Shown piece by piece: positions 1 through 7,790 of a stretch of 61,052 bases of DNA. Every line of letters starts with the position of its first letter. Within the stretch, counting starts at the first letter, position 1. The translations under genes were made by a program, and so were the position numbers. The stretch is taken from the NCBI GenBank assembly GCA_019638705.1, contig JAHBTI010000020.1, positions 1 to 61,052 on the forward strand, given 5' to 3'. The notes beneath the pieces are model-generated. The model was not told the origin of the DNA. It ran no database searches and worked only from the letters and a program-made list of their open reading frames with translations. Origin of the DNA: Bacteroidota bacterium. Lineage in GTDB: Bacteria; Bacteroidota; Bacteroidia; B-17B0; Aurantibacillaceae.

Positions 1-1
1 G

Positions 2-868
2 ACGGTGCGCGATGAAAACAACGGCTGTTATTCTTTCACCACCATTACTATGGGCGATTTTAGAATTTATCCAATCATCACACCTTCACCGGGCATTTTG
101 GATTGCGGCGAAAACTTTGCCAATGTAAGTGCGCGTATAAGTCCTGAGGAGCAAACCTATTCTTATGTTTGGCACAGCGGCAATAAATTAGTGGTGGCAG
201 GCACAAACACCACGTCCACACTCAAAGCCATGGAAGTGGGAACATACACCATTACGGCAACCAACAATTCAAACGGTTGTGCAAGCACAGATTCAGTAAG
301 AGTAATCAGCGGCGTACTCACAGGCACGTTCAGCGCAGATAAAACAAGAGGCTGCGCACCAACAACAATCACGTTCAACAACCAATCCACATCAAGCATA
401 AATAATCAAAGCATCACATCGGTGTGGAGTTTTGGTAACGGAACAAGCAAAACACAAACACTAATTTCTGAACCCATAAAAACAGAGTACCAACGTTCGG
501 GAACATATCAGGTAATTTTATTCACGGCAAAGGGCAGTTGCCAAGACAGCGACACGCTCAGCATAAACGTTGATATTGCTGCAAGTTTGGAAATTCCAAA
601 CGTGTTTACGCCAAACGGCGACGGCGTAAACGATATTTTTTTCCTGAAAACCTCTAACCTTTCTGAAATCACCGCCACTATTTTTGACCGTTGGGGACAC
701 AAGGTGTATGAACTCACAAGCCAAACAGGCAACATAGCTTGGAACGGAAAAAACCTGCAAGGACAAGACAGCGCGGCAGGAACATATTTTTACATCATCT
801 CTGCAAAGAGTGATAATTGCGGCAATGAGAGTTTTGAGAGAAAAGGGGTGATGATGTTGATGAGGTGA
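2..868 (+). CDS. T9SS type B sorting-domain protein, 3' end only
   Basis: The 5' end lies outside the window; the frame is open from base 2, and the GTG at base 5 is not a credible start. About 288 residues are visible. A PKD-like beta-sandwich domain spans roughly residues 100-190 (WSFGNG followed by SGTYQV). A gliding-motility-associated C-terminal domain (CHU_C type) follows, starting near FTPNGDGVND at residues 201-210 and ending in RKGVMMLMR. In Bacteroidota this domain directs export by the type IX secretion system and attachment at the cell surface. The missing N-terminal part probably holds more repeated domains and a Sec signal peptide. It converges with the gene at 876 after 7 bases. 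The cargo function cannot be read from this fragment; the sorting domain call is firm. Confidence 0.9.
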   Translation, partial: TVRDENNGCYSFTTITMGDFRIYPIITPSPGILDCGENFANVSARISPEEQTYSYVWHSGNKLVVAGTNTTSTLKAMEVGTYTITATNNSNGCASTDSVRVISGVLTGTFSADKTRGCAPTTITFNNQSTSSINNQSITSVWSFGNGTSKTQTLISEPIKTEYQRSGTYQVILFTAKGSCQDSDTLSINVDIAASLEIPNVFTPNGDGVNDIFFLKTSNLSEITATIFDRWGHKVYELTSQTGNIAWNGKNLQGQDSAAGTYFYIISAKSDNCGNESFERKGVMMLMR

Positions 869-875
869 ATGTGTT

Positions 876-1496
876 TTACGACTTCTTTCGTTGATTTAAT
901 TCATCTCTAATCTTAGAAGCGGTTTCGTATTTTTCTTCGTCTAAAGCCGTTTGCAGCATATTTTTTAATTCTTCGCTGCTTTTAGATTTGAGTTCGGTTA
1001 ATTCGCTTGCGCCGGAAGTTTCGGTGGCAGGTTCTTGATTAGCGGCTTTGGTAATGTCTGCTACGGCTTTTGCCGCTTCGCTTTCATCGTCCAACACAAT
1101 GCCTGCATTTTTTAAAATAAATTCGTAAGTGTAAATGTCGCAGCCAAAACGCACGGCAAGGGCAATCGCATCGCTTGTCCGCGCATCAATTTCTACATCG
1201 CGTGTGCCGTCGTGGCAAATTAATTTGGCGTAAAAAATACCTTCCACCAAATTGTAAATTAACACTTCGGTAACGTTGATGTGAAACGTTAAAGCAAAGG
1301 TTTTAAAAAGGTCGTGTGTAAGCGGACGGCTCGGACTCATTTTTTCCAATTCAATGGCAATGGCTTGCGCCTCAAAACCACCGATAATAATGGGCAATCT
1401 CCGTGAGCCTGAACTTTCGCCCAACACTAAGGCATAAGCACCGCTTTGTGTTTGGCTGTAAGATAATCCGACAATGTCTAACCGAACCTTTTTCAT
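876..1496 (-). CDS. Bifunctional nuclease-family (DUF151) protein with UVR motif
   Basis: 206 residues. The first roughly 145 residues match the DUF151/BFN family (opening VRLDIVGLSYSQTQSGAYAL, then RRLPIIIGGFEAQAIAIELE, and SDAIALAVRFGCDIYT). A short UvrB/UvrC-type helical-hairpin motif follows at about residues 170-203 (SSEELKNMLQTALDEEKYE, then ASKIRDELN). This two-part architecture is common in Bacteroidota. A nuclease activity was reported for a plant member, but the bacterial role is not established. The gene starts 33 bases after etfA in the same direction and may be cotranscribed with it. No signal peptide is seen, so it is probably cytoplasmic. Confidence 0.88.
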   Translation of the reverse strand: MKKVRLDIVGLSYSQTQSGAYALVLGESSGSRRLPIIIGGFEAQAIAIELEKMSPSRPLTHDLFKTFALTFHINVTEVLIYNLVEGIFYAKLICHDGTRDVEIDARTSDAIALAVRFGCDIYTYEFILKNAGIVLDDESEAAKAVADITKAANQEPATETSGASELTELKSKSSEELKNMLQTALDEEKYETASKIRDELNQRKKS

Positions 1497-1529
1497 TAAC
1501 CGAAATCTAATGTAAGGAAATTTTCTCTG

Positions 1530-2510
1530 TTAATTTTGATTGGCTTTGAATTTTTTGAGTGCTTCCGTGAGTTTCGGAACAACGGTAAACGCATCGCCGA
1601 CAATGCCGTAATCAGCCGATTTAAAGAAAGGTGCTTCTTTATCGTTATTAATTACAACAATAGTTTTACTTCCGTTTACGCCCGCCAAATGCTGAATTGC
1701 GCCCGAAATACCGATAGCGATATACAAGTTCGGACGAATGGCAATACCTGTTTGACCAACGTGTTCGTGGTGCGGTCGCCAGTGCATATCCGATACGGGG
1801 CGCGAACAGGCAGTGGTAGCACCTAAGGTTTTTGCCAAATCTTCCACAATGCCCCAGTTTTCAGGAGCTTTTAATCCGCGACCTGCGCTCACCACCAATT
1901 CTGCTTCGGGCAATGGTATCATGCCGCCAACGTCGGTTGATTTTGTTTCTTTCACCACAATTTTTGAAGCGATGGAAGATAAATCAACATTAAAATCTGA
2001 AACCGTTGCTTTGTTTTCGCCCAATTTTACAGGGAAAGAATTTGGCAACAAGGAAATAATTTTCACATCGGTATTAATGCTGTAAACAGCGGTTGCTTTT
2101 CCCGAAAACACATTTTTCTTTACTTCAAAAGCGTTTCCGTTTACAGTAGGATAATCAACCGCACCTGCCACCAAACCTGCTTTTAATTTTGCTGAAAGTC
2201 GCGGTGCTGCTGCTTTTCCTGTTAAGTCAAAAGCAAACACAATTACTTTGACGTTTTCGGCTTTTGCGGCTTGTTCAACGGCTGCGCTCACAAACATTCC
2301 GTCTGAATTTAATTTATCGTTTTTAACGGAAAGAATTTTTGCTGCCCCTGCTTTTCCAATTTCTTCCAATTGCGCGGCATCGGCGTTATTTACCAATGCG
2401 GTAACAGAAGAGTTTGTTAATTCGGCAATTTTAGCGGCGTAATTCACACATTCCAACGATGCTTTTTTTACGCGCCCTTTGTTTATTTCTATATATACGA
2501 GAACTGACAT
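1530..2510 (-). CDS. etfA: Electron transfer flavoprotein alpha subunit
   Basis: 326 residues, typical for EtfA/FixB. The N-terminal half (to about 190) is the alpha/beta domain. The C-terminal half carries the FAD-binding signature, with VVSAGRGLKAPENW near residue 207, SRPVSDMHW, GQTGIAIRPNLYIAIGISG and a terminal KSADYGIVGDAFTVVP. With EtfB it forms the soluble FAD heterodimer that takes electrons from acyl-CoA and related dehydrogenases to ETF:quinone oxidoreductase. It follows etfB after a 98-base gap that contains a palindromic repeat (2544-2600). The start MSVLVYIEIN is the normal beginning of the family. Confidence 0.96.
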   Translation of the reverse strand: MSVLVYIEINKGRVKKASLECVNYAAKIAELTNSSVTALVNNADAAQLEEIGKAGAAKILSVKNDKLNSDGMFVSAAVEQAAKAENVKVIVFAFDLTGKAAAPRLSAKLKAGLVAGAVDYPTVNGNAFEVKKNVFSGKATAVYSINTDVKIISLLPNSFPVKLGENKATVSDFNVDLSSIASKIVVKETKSTDVGGMIPLPEAELVVSAGRGLKAPENWGIVEDLAKTLGATTACSRPVSDMHWRPHHEHVGQTGIAIRPNLYIAIGISGAIQHLAGVNGSKTIVVINNDKEAPFFKSADYGIVGDAFTVVPKLTEALKKFKANQN

Positions 2511-2543
2511 ATTTTTAAAATTCTAAATTTCTAATTCTTGGTT

Positions 2544-2600
2544 GTCATTCTGAGGAACGAAGAATCTGTTTTATTGAGATGCTTCCTCCGTCAGCATGAC
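2544..2600. repeat. Palindromic interspersed repeat, copy 1 (family A)
   Basis: Left arm begins GTCATTCTGAGGAACGAAG (from 2544); right arm ends CCTCCGTCAGCATGAC (to 2600). The arms are 24 bases each with a few mismatches, around a 9-base loop. It lies between etfB and etfA. Copies of the same family are at 42045-42105 and 54714-54778. Such elements are common between genes in Bacteroidota. A hairpin here could affect the etfB/etfA expression ratio, but that is inference. Confidence 0.85.
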
Positions 2601-2608
2601 GTTCTGTA

Positions 2609-3352
2609 TTAAATGACTTTCGCTTCCGTGTGCAGCAAATTCACCAATTCGTCAATATTGTTTTCGTCAATCAATTTTACGGTGGTGCGACCTGCGCTTA
2701 ATGCAAATGATTTAATTGAAGTTAATGGTGCAGTTCCGTTTGCGGGAACAACAGTTAAAGGTTTGGTGCGAGCTGCCATAATGCCACGCATATTCGGAAT
2801 GCGTTGTTCTGCCATGCCTTTTGCACAGCTTACAACCAGAGGCAATTCACATTCCACAACTTGTGTTCCGCCGTCAATATCGTGTTCAACGGTGGCTTTA
2901 TTTCCTGCCATATCCAATTTTGTAGCCAATGAAACGAAAGGCAAATCCAACACACCTGCAATCATTGCGCCAACCGATGAGCCGTTGTAGTTAATAGTTT
3001 CTTTTCCTACCAAAATTAAATCGTAGCCGTTTGCTTTGGCATAAGTCGCAATTTGGTCAGCCACAAAAAATGCATCACCGCCTTCGCTGTCAATGCGAAC
3101 TGCATCATCAGCACCCAAAGCCAACCCTTTGCGGATGGTGGCTTCGCTGTCGGCTGCGCCAACGTGAATTAAAGTTACTTTTTCTGCCAGGTTTGCTTCT
3201 TTCAATTCCAAAGCGCGAACTAAAGCATACCATTCGTCATAAGGATTAATAACAAAGGTTACGCCTGCCGCGTTAAATTTTGTATCACCGTCTGTAAACT
3301 GAATTTTGGTGGTGGTATCAGGCACATTGCTGATTGCAACTAAAATTTTCAT
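2609..3352 (-). CDS. etfB: Electron transfer flavoprotein beta subunit
   Basis: 247 residues from the ATG at 3352, giving MKILVAISNVPDTTTKIQF, the usual EtfB/FixA start. An upstream in-frame Met at 3439 would add 29 residues unlike the family and would run through the promoter region, so it is rejected. Family features include VINPYDEWYALVRALELKE, LGADDAVRID, ILVGKETINYNGSSVGAMIAG and KGMAEQRIPNMRGIMAARTK. It binds AMP and forms the heterodimer with EtfA encoded next on the same strand. Confidence 0.95.
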   Translation of the reverse strand: MKILVAISNVPDTTTKIQFTDGDTKFNAAGVTFVINPYDEWYALVRALELKEANLAEKVTLIHVGAADSEATIRKGLALGADDAVRIDSEGGDAFFVADQIATYAKANGYDLILVGKETINYNGSSVGAMIAGVLDLPFVSLATKLDMAGNKATVEHDIDGGTQVVECELPLVVSCAKGMAEQRIPNMRGIMAARTKPLTVVPANGTAPLTSIKSFALSAGRTTVKLIDENNIDELVNLLHTEAKVI

Positions 3353-3375
3353 AATCTTAAAATTTTTAAGGTTGG

Positions 3376-3405
3376 CGAAAATACTCATTTTTTGACTAAA
3401 GGCAA
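3376..3405 (-). promoter_or_regulatory. Predicted etfB promoter
   Basis: On the minus strand a -33 TTG (3405-3403), a 19-base spacer and a -7 box TATTTTCG (3383-3376) fit the Bacteroidota pattern TTG-N17-23-TAnnTTTG with one deviation. The inferred transcript start lies close to 3369, leaving a leader of about 17 bases before the etfB ATG. Confidence 0.5.
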
Positions 3406-3427
3406 ATGGATATTTATGCACAACAGC

Positions 3428-3453
3428 AGAGGCAGACAATTGCCTGTCTCTAC
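3428..3453. repeat. Short palindromic repeat between sigma factor gene and etfB
   Basis: Arms AGAGGCAG (from 3428) and CTGTCTCT (to 3451) are inverted copies with one mismatch. The shape resembles GTAGAGAC/GTCTCTAC palindromes often scattered in Bacteroidota genomes. It begins just past the stop of the sigma factor gene. There is no T-run, so a terminator role is uncertain. Confidence 0.5.
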
Positions 3454-3457
3454 TGAA

Positions 3458-4054
3458 TTATCGTAAAGCAAATTCCAAATCACGCTCTTCAATCATTTTT
3501 TTGAGGTTGAAAAGCGCGTAACGCATTCTTCCCAAAGAAGTGTTTATGGAAACATTGGTAAATTCAGAGATTTCTTTAAAACTCATGTCGTAATATATGC
3601 GCATCAACACCACTTCGCGCTGGTCGGCAGGTAAATCGTTTATGAGGTTGCGGATATTTTTTTTGAATGCAAGGGTTTCTTCGGTTTGTGTGTCTTCTTC
3701 GCTTGCTAAGGAGTTAAAAACGCTCACTTCTTCCCCTTCTTCATTTATATATACAGGCACGGGCGGCATTTTTTTGGCACGGCGAAAATGGTCAATAATC
3801 AAATTGCGGGCAATGCGGATAACCCAAGGGAGAAATTTCCCTTCTTCGCTGTACTGACCGCGTTTGAGCGTTTGAATGACTTTAAAGAAAGTGTCCTGAA
3901 AAATATCTTCGGCTAAGGCTTGGTTTTTTACCACAACAATAATGGAAGTGAAAATTTTACCTTTATGGCGATGTAACAAAACCGAGAGTGATTCTTCGTT
4001 TCCACCGATGTAGAGTTGCACCAACTCATTATCATTTAATGACTGAATAGACAT
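3458..4054 (-). CDS. RNA polymerase sigma-70 family (ECF) sigma factor
   Basis: 198 residues. Region 2 is at about residues 20-95 (AEDIFQDTFFKVIQTLK and LPWVIRIARNLIIDHFRR, the core-binding and -10 recognition helices). Region 4 is at about 130-185 (LPADQREVVLMRIYYDMSF, then KEISEFTNVSINTSLGRMRY, a helix-turn-helix). An acidic linker lies between. No anti-sigma gene is adjacent, unlike SusC/D-linked ECF factors, so this looks like a stand-alone ECF factor of the kind kept widely in Bacteroidota. Its regulon is unknown. A strong promoter match lies about 75 bases upstream. Confidence 0.93.
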   Translation of the reverse strand: MSIQSLNDNELVQLYIGGNEESLSVLLHRHKGKIFTSIIVVVKNQALAEDIFQDTFFKVIQTLKRGQYSEEGKFLPWVIRIARNLIIDHFRRAKKMPPVPVYINEEGEEVSVFNSLASEEDTQTEETLAFKKNIRNLINDLPADQREVVLMRIYYDMSFKEISEFTNVSINTSLGRMRYALFNLKKMIEERDLEFALR

Positions 4055-4128
4055 AATTACTGCGTTTTTTTATTGTTTTAAATGCAAGTAAATGTGTATT
4101 CTATCGGCAAAAATTTTTGGTTAGGCGA

Positions 4129-4159
4129 CAAATGTAGTGATATTGTGTTACACTTTCAA
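4129..4159 (-). promoter_or_regulatory. Predicted promoter of the ECF sigma factor gene
   Basis: Minus strand: TTG at 4159-4157, 20-base spacer, TACATTTG at 4136-4129, an exact match to TTG-N20-TAnnTTTG. The inferred start near 4122 gives a leader of about 68 bases. This is a housekeeping-type promoter, so the sigma gene appears not to depend only on itself. Confidence 0.6.
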
Positions 4160-4196
4160 AATATTCGTTAAAAAAAATACGTTTTGAGGTTCCCTA

Positions 4197-4300
4197 AAAA
4201 ATGTTCAATGATAGATTTTCAATGTTCAATTTTACTTTTTTGGGGAGTTTTATTGTAAAGTAACATTGATAATTGAACATTTGATATTGAAAATGTTCGG
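4197..4300. repeat. Inverted-repeat segment between sigma factor and SRP RNA genes
   Basis: A-rich inverted repeats: AATGTTCAATGATAG and TTTTCAATGTTCAAT on the left are mirrored by ATTGATAATTGAACA and ATTGAAAATGTTC on the right. It lies in the 439-base stretch 4055-4493, which otherwise holds the sigma factor promoter and the SRP RNA gene. No open reading frame of interest is present. Confidence 0.5.
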
Positions 4301-4320
4301 GTTTAAATAGAATAAAAAAA

Positions 4321-4415
4321 GGGCAAGCTACTTTCATCGCACCGCTCAACCACTTACCCTTGCTTCGTTCCCAACCTGGGGGATTCAGCAGGAGCTGGTC
4401 GTGAAAGACTTGCCC
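4321..4415 (-). ncRNA. ffs: Small signal recognition particle RNA (4.5S type)
   Basis: Read on the minus strand, the ends GGGCAAG (at 4321, plus sense) and CTTGCCC (4409-4415) pair as the terminal stem. The apical part reads CCCCCAGGTTGGGAACGAAG then CAAGGG, which matches the conserved SRP helix 8: a GGAA tetraloop closed by G-C, followed by the GAAGCA asymmetric loop. The length of about 95 bases fits the bacterial small SRP RNA. With Ffh it targets membrane proteins to the translocon. A TAATTTCG box at 4427-4420 lies just before the 5' end and could be its -7 element. The boundaries are set by the stem and may be off by a few bases. Confidence 0.9.
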
Positions 4416-4493
4416 GCCGCGAAATTACACAATAATTTTTGTTTTGCGGTTTTAATTTTTAAAATTTGTGTGCCTTTAACGGCGTTTTGATTT

Positions 4494-5447
4494 ATGAATT
4501 TATCCCTTGTCATTCCTTTATATAACGAACAAGAAAGTTTGCCCGAACTTTACGAATGGATTGTGTGCGTGGCAGACAAAATGGACGTTTCTTATGAAAT
4601 TGTGTTTGTTGATGACGGCAGCAAAGACCAATCATGGCAAGTGATTGAAGCTTTGGCAGCGAAAGACAAGCGCGTGAGAGGCATTAAATTTCAGCGCAAT
4701 TACGGAAAATCTCCTGCACTTCACGTTGGTTTTGAAGCGGCGCAAGGTGATGTGGTGATTACTATGGACGCGGATTTGCAGGACAGCCCCGATGAAATTC
4801 CCGAATTATACCGCATGATTGCGGAAGAGGGTTTTGATTTGGTGAGCGGTTGGAAACAAAAGCGTTATGATAATGCCTTTACAAAAAATTTGCCCTCAAA
4901 ACTTTACAATTATACCAACCGAAAAATAAGCGGCATCAAATTACACGACATGAATTGTGGTTTAAAAGCCTACAAAAATAAAGTGGTAAAAAGCATTGAA
5001 GTTTACGGCGAAATGCACCGTTTTATTCCCGTAATGGCAAAGGCTGCAGGTTTTGATAAAATTGGCGAAAAAGTGGTGCAGCATCAGGCTCGGAAATACG
5101 GCGTAAGCAAATTTGGTTGGAACAGATTTATAAACGGCTTTTTGGATTTACTCACGATTTCCTTCCTTTCCAAATTCGGGAAACGCCCCATGCATTTTTT
5201 CGGTTTAGTGGGCACGCTGTTGTTTTTGTTGGGATTTGGTTTTGCATTCTATCTCGGTGCAAATAAATTGTATCATGCTTTTGTGCTTCATCTTCCTGCA
5301 CGGTTAATCACGCAACGCCCTTCATTTTATATTTCATTAACCTGCATGATTATTGGCAGCATGATGTTTTTGGCGGGTTTTATCGGCGAATTGATTTTAC
5401 GAAACAGTTCAATCCGCAACCAGTATTTGATTGACAAAAAAATTTAA
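4494..5447 (+). CDS. Family 2 glycosyltransferase, polyprenol-phosphate type
   Basis: 317 residues. The GT-A domain covers about 1-220: LSLVIPLYNEQESL at the start, DDG at residues 40-42 for nucleotide binding, DAD at 92-94 for metal, then DMNCGLKAY. Two membrane helices close the protein (about 231-257 and 278-303). This is the GtrB/ArnC/DPM1-like layout, which transfers a sugar from an NDP-sugar to undecaprenyl phosphate on the inner face of the membrane. The sugar cannot be told from sequence. The next gene begins 6 bases after the stop, so the two are probably cotranscribed. Confidence 0.92.
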   Translation: MNLSLVIPLYNEQESLPELYEWIVCVADKMDVSYEIVFVDDGSKDQSWQVIEALAAKDKRVRGIKFQRNYGKSPALHVGFEAAQGDVVITMDADLQDSPDEIPELYRMIAEEGFDLVSGWKQKRYDNAFTKNLPSKLYNYTNRKISGIKLHDMNCGLKAYKNKVVKSIEVYGEMHRFIPVMAKAAGFDKIGEKVVQHQARKYGVSKFGWNRFINGFLDLLTISFLSKFGKRPMHFFGLVGTLLFLLGFGFAFYLGANKLYHAFVLHLPARLITQRPSFYISLTCMIIGSMMFLAGFIGELILRNSSIRNQYLIDKKI

Positions 5448-5453
5448 TGAAAC

Positions 5454-6050
5454 ATGGCGTATGAAAATCAAAACAAACAACGCCGTATTCCTTTTACTGC
5501 CGAAGAAGTAGAGCAACTGCGCACTATTAAAAAAATGCGCGAATACCGAAAACTCGCTGCTTTTAAGAAAACCGCCGAATACAAAGTTTTAAACTTTTTC
5601 GTGATTACCTGCTGTTTTATTTATTTGGAATTGCTGTTTTGTTATTTCGGACCTTGCCATTATCAGGCGCATTATTCTTACCAAGTAATTCCAAAATACG
5701 GATATTCATACGCCAAAGATTTTGAGCCGATTGTGTCAGAATTGAAAGTGATTGGCGTAAACGGCAAAGAATATGAATTCATCATAAATGATTTTATCAA
5801 TATTCCGCAACAAAGAATGCGTTTTGTGGTGGGCAAAGACTTTTTGCTTCAAAAAGAATTAAAAGGCTCTGTTGAAAATGTAATCGGGACTTACCGTTTG
5901 TTTTCGGCAAGTCCCGTTTTATTGCTTTGTGTGTTAATGGGTTTTATTTCTTTCGGCTGTTTTATGCTGAACATGAACGAAAATAAAAATTCCTTACACG
6001 CGCTAAGTATTGTAAACGCTTTAACTCTGTTGGGAATTTTGTTGCTGTAA
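5454..6050 (+). CDS. Membrane protein of unknown function
   Basis: 198 residues, not assigned to a family I recognise. The N-terminal 45 residues are highly charged (Lys, Arg, Glu). Hydrophobic segments lie near residues 46-66, 150-172 and 180-198. The region between the first two is polar and would form one extracytoplasmic or cytoplasmic domain of about 80 residues. It starts 6 bases after the glycosyltransferase gene, so a role with that enzyme is possible but only inferred from position. It converges with the subtilase gene after 3 bases. Confidence 0.75.
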   Translation: MAYENQNKQRRIPFTAEEVEQLRTIKKMREYRKLAAFKKTAEYKVLNFFVITCCFIYLELLFCYFGPCHYQAHYSYQVIPKYGYSYAKDFEPIVSELKVIGVNGKEYEFIINDFINIPQQRMRFVVGKDFLLQKELKGSVENVIGTYRLFSASPVLLLCVLMGFISFGCFMLNMNENKNSLHALSIVNALTLLGILLL

Positions 6051-6053
6051 AAA

Positions 6054-7658
6054 TTACTTGGCAAACGTTTCCGCCAATTTCACGGCTTCATACAAATTTA
6101 CCGTTCCTGCATTTTTGCCGAGTTTTTCAAATTTCACCAATTCATTTTGTGTGCCGGGTTTAATTACCTTTTTGCCTTTGTATGTTTTTATGCTGCTTTT
6201 AATTAAAATAGTTTTTATTTGTTCGGGCGTGAGGGCAGGGTAGTACGATTTTAAAACTGCTGCCACACCTGCCGTTACAGGCGCAGCCATACTTGTACCG
6301 CTTGCATCTTTATATCCGTTTTTTGGCGCGGTTGAATAAATATCCACACCGGGTGAAAAAATGTCCACCGAATTTTTTCCGTAATTAGAAAACGGCGCAA
6401 CAATTTTATCATCGGCTTGCCAACTCAATGCACCAATAGTCATAAAGTTTTTGGCTTCACCTTTTGTTTCAAATTTTTTGCAGGGATAGAAAATTGTTTT
6501 GTCCACATCGGCAGCATCGTTGCCTGCCGCATGAATAATAAGAACACCTTTACTTTCGGCATATTTTACGGCATCGTCCACCGTGTTTTTATCCCAACTG
6601 TATTTTTTGCCGAAACTCATGTTTAAAATTTGCGCACCGTTATCCACCGCATAGCGAATAGCATTTGCCACGTCTTTGTCGCGTTCATCACCGTCGGGCA
6701 CGCAACGCACCGCCATAATTTTTACATCGGCAGCAACACCATCCATACCAATACCATTATTGCGCGCAGCAGCAATAATGCCTGCAACGTGTGTGCCGTG
6801 AAAACTGTTTGGTCCGTTGCAATCGGCGTTTCCGTAAAAACGCTCGTTGGAATTGGCGTAATCATCGCCAACAATACTGCGCGGGTCGTAATCTGTATTT
6901 AACCCACGTTCCACATAAGATTTAATTTGTTCAAAACCGCCGTTTACTTCTTCCAGCACCGCATCTATGTCAGCAGCATTTGCGCTTTTCATAATGCTTG
7001 CAGCAATTATTTTTGAACGGGTTTCTTCTTTGTCTTTAGGCGAATATTTAGTCAACTCTTCTGCCGTAACTTTCTCCACTTTTAATTCTTCTTTAACTCT
7101 TGCGTTGAGAGAAGAAAGCGCGTCTTTAATAAATTTAAGTTGATTGTAGCTGCCCTCGTATTCTTCTTTGGTTTTTTTGTATTCTTCCTGTAAGGAAACA
7201 TAAAATTTTAACTCGTTTTTATCTTCTTTACTTTTAAAATCTTTTGCGGTTTTGCCCTCGTATTTCGGCTTTAGTTTGCGCATAAGGCGAGTTATTTCAA
7301 GGTTATCGCTTTCTACGTTTTTACCGTCTTTTCCGCCAATAAAATTCCAACCGTGAATGTCGTCAATGTAGCCGTTGTTATCATCGTCAATGCCGTTGTC
7401 CGGAATTTCGTTGGGGTTTGTCCACATTACGGCTTTCAGGTCTTCGTGGTCGTAATCCACACCGCTGTCTAACACACCCACAATAACTGTGGTCGATTTT
7501 TTATCTTTTAACAATTCTTTGTAAGTGCGTTCGGTGCTTACGCCGTTTACTTTATCGTTGGCAGGGTCAAGGTTAAACCAGTTGTCGGGGCGTTTGCCTG
7601 TTTGCGCGCTGAAAAGCAACGAAGAGAGTACTAAGGCGGAAATGAGTAATTTTTTCAT
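6054..7658 (-). CDS. Secreted S8 family serine protease (subtilase)
   Basis: 534 residues with a signal peptide ending near LLFSAQT. The catalytic triad is visible: Asp64 in GVLDSGVDYDHED, His287 in HGTHVAGI and Ser456 in GTSMAAP, with the oxyanion Asn380 in HAAGND. Between Asp and His is a long Lys/Glu-rich, probably helical insertion (about residues 110-250), larger than in classical subtilisins. NPNEIPDNGIDDDNNGYIDD near residue 90 looks like a calcium-binding acidic loop. No T9SS sorting domain is seen at the C-terminus, so it probably stays in the periplasm or leaves by another route. A -7-like TATATTTG lies at 7685-7678 on the minus strand. Confidence 0.94.
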   Translation of the reverse strand: MKKLLISALVLSSLLFSAQTGKRPDNWFNLDPANDKVNGVSTERTYKELLKDKKSTTVIVGVLDSGVDYDHEDLKAVMWTNPNEIPDNGIDDDNNGYIDDIHGWNFIGGKDGKNVESDNLEITRLMRKLKPKYEGKTAKDFKSKEDKNELKFYVSLQEEYKKTKEEYEGSYNQLKFIKDALSSLNARVKEELKVEKVTAEELTKYSPKDKEETRSKIIAASIMKSANAADIDAVLEEVNGGFEQIKSYVERGLNTDYDPRSIVGDDYANSNERFYGNADCNGPNSFHGTHVAGIIAAARNNGIGMDGVAADVKIMAVRCVPDGDERDKDVANAIRYAVDNGAQILNMSFGKKYSWDKNTVDDAVKYAESKGVLIIHAAGNDAADVDKTIFYPCKKFETKGEAKNFMTIGALSWQADDKIVAPFSNYGKNSVDIFSPGVDIYSTAPKNGYKDASGTSMAAPVTAGVAAVLKSYYPALTPEQIKTILIKSSIKTYKGKKVIKPGTQNELVKFEKLGKNAGTVNLYEAVKLAETFAK

Positions 7659-7790
7659 CTGTAAATTTTTTTGCGGGCAAATATAGGGGTAGTTTGCAGA
7701 TTATTTTGAACGAATGTTTAAAGCATAAAATAACTTATGGTATTTTCTATTTGCAAATCACTATATTTGGCGTTCTAAAAATTTATAAAA

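Noticed and set aside
3353..3439. N-terminal extension of EtfB from an upstream Met
   Set aside because: The extension is unlike EtfB and would be encoded across the predicted promoter; the start at 3352 gives the family's usual N-terminus.
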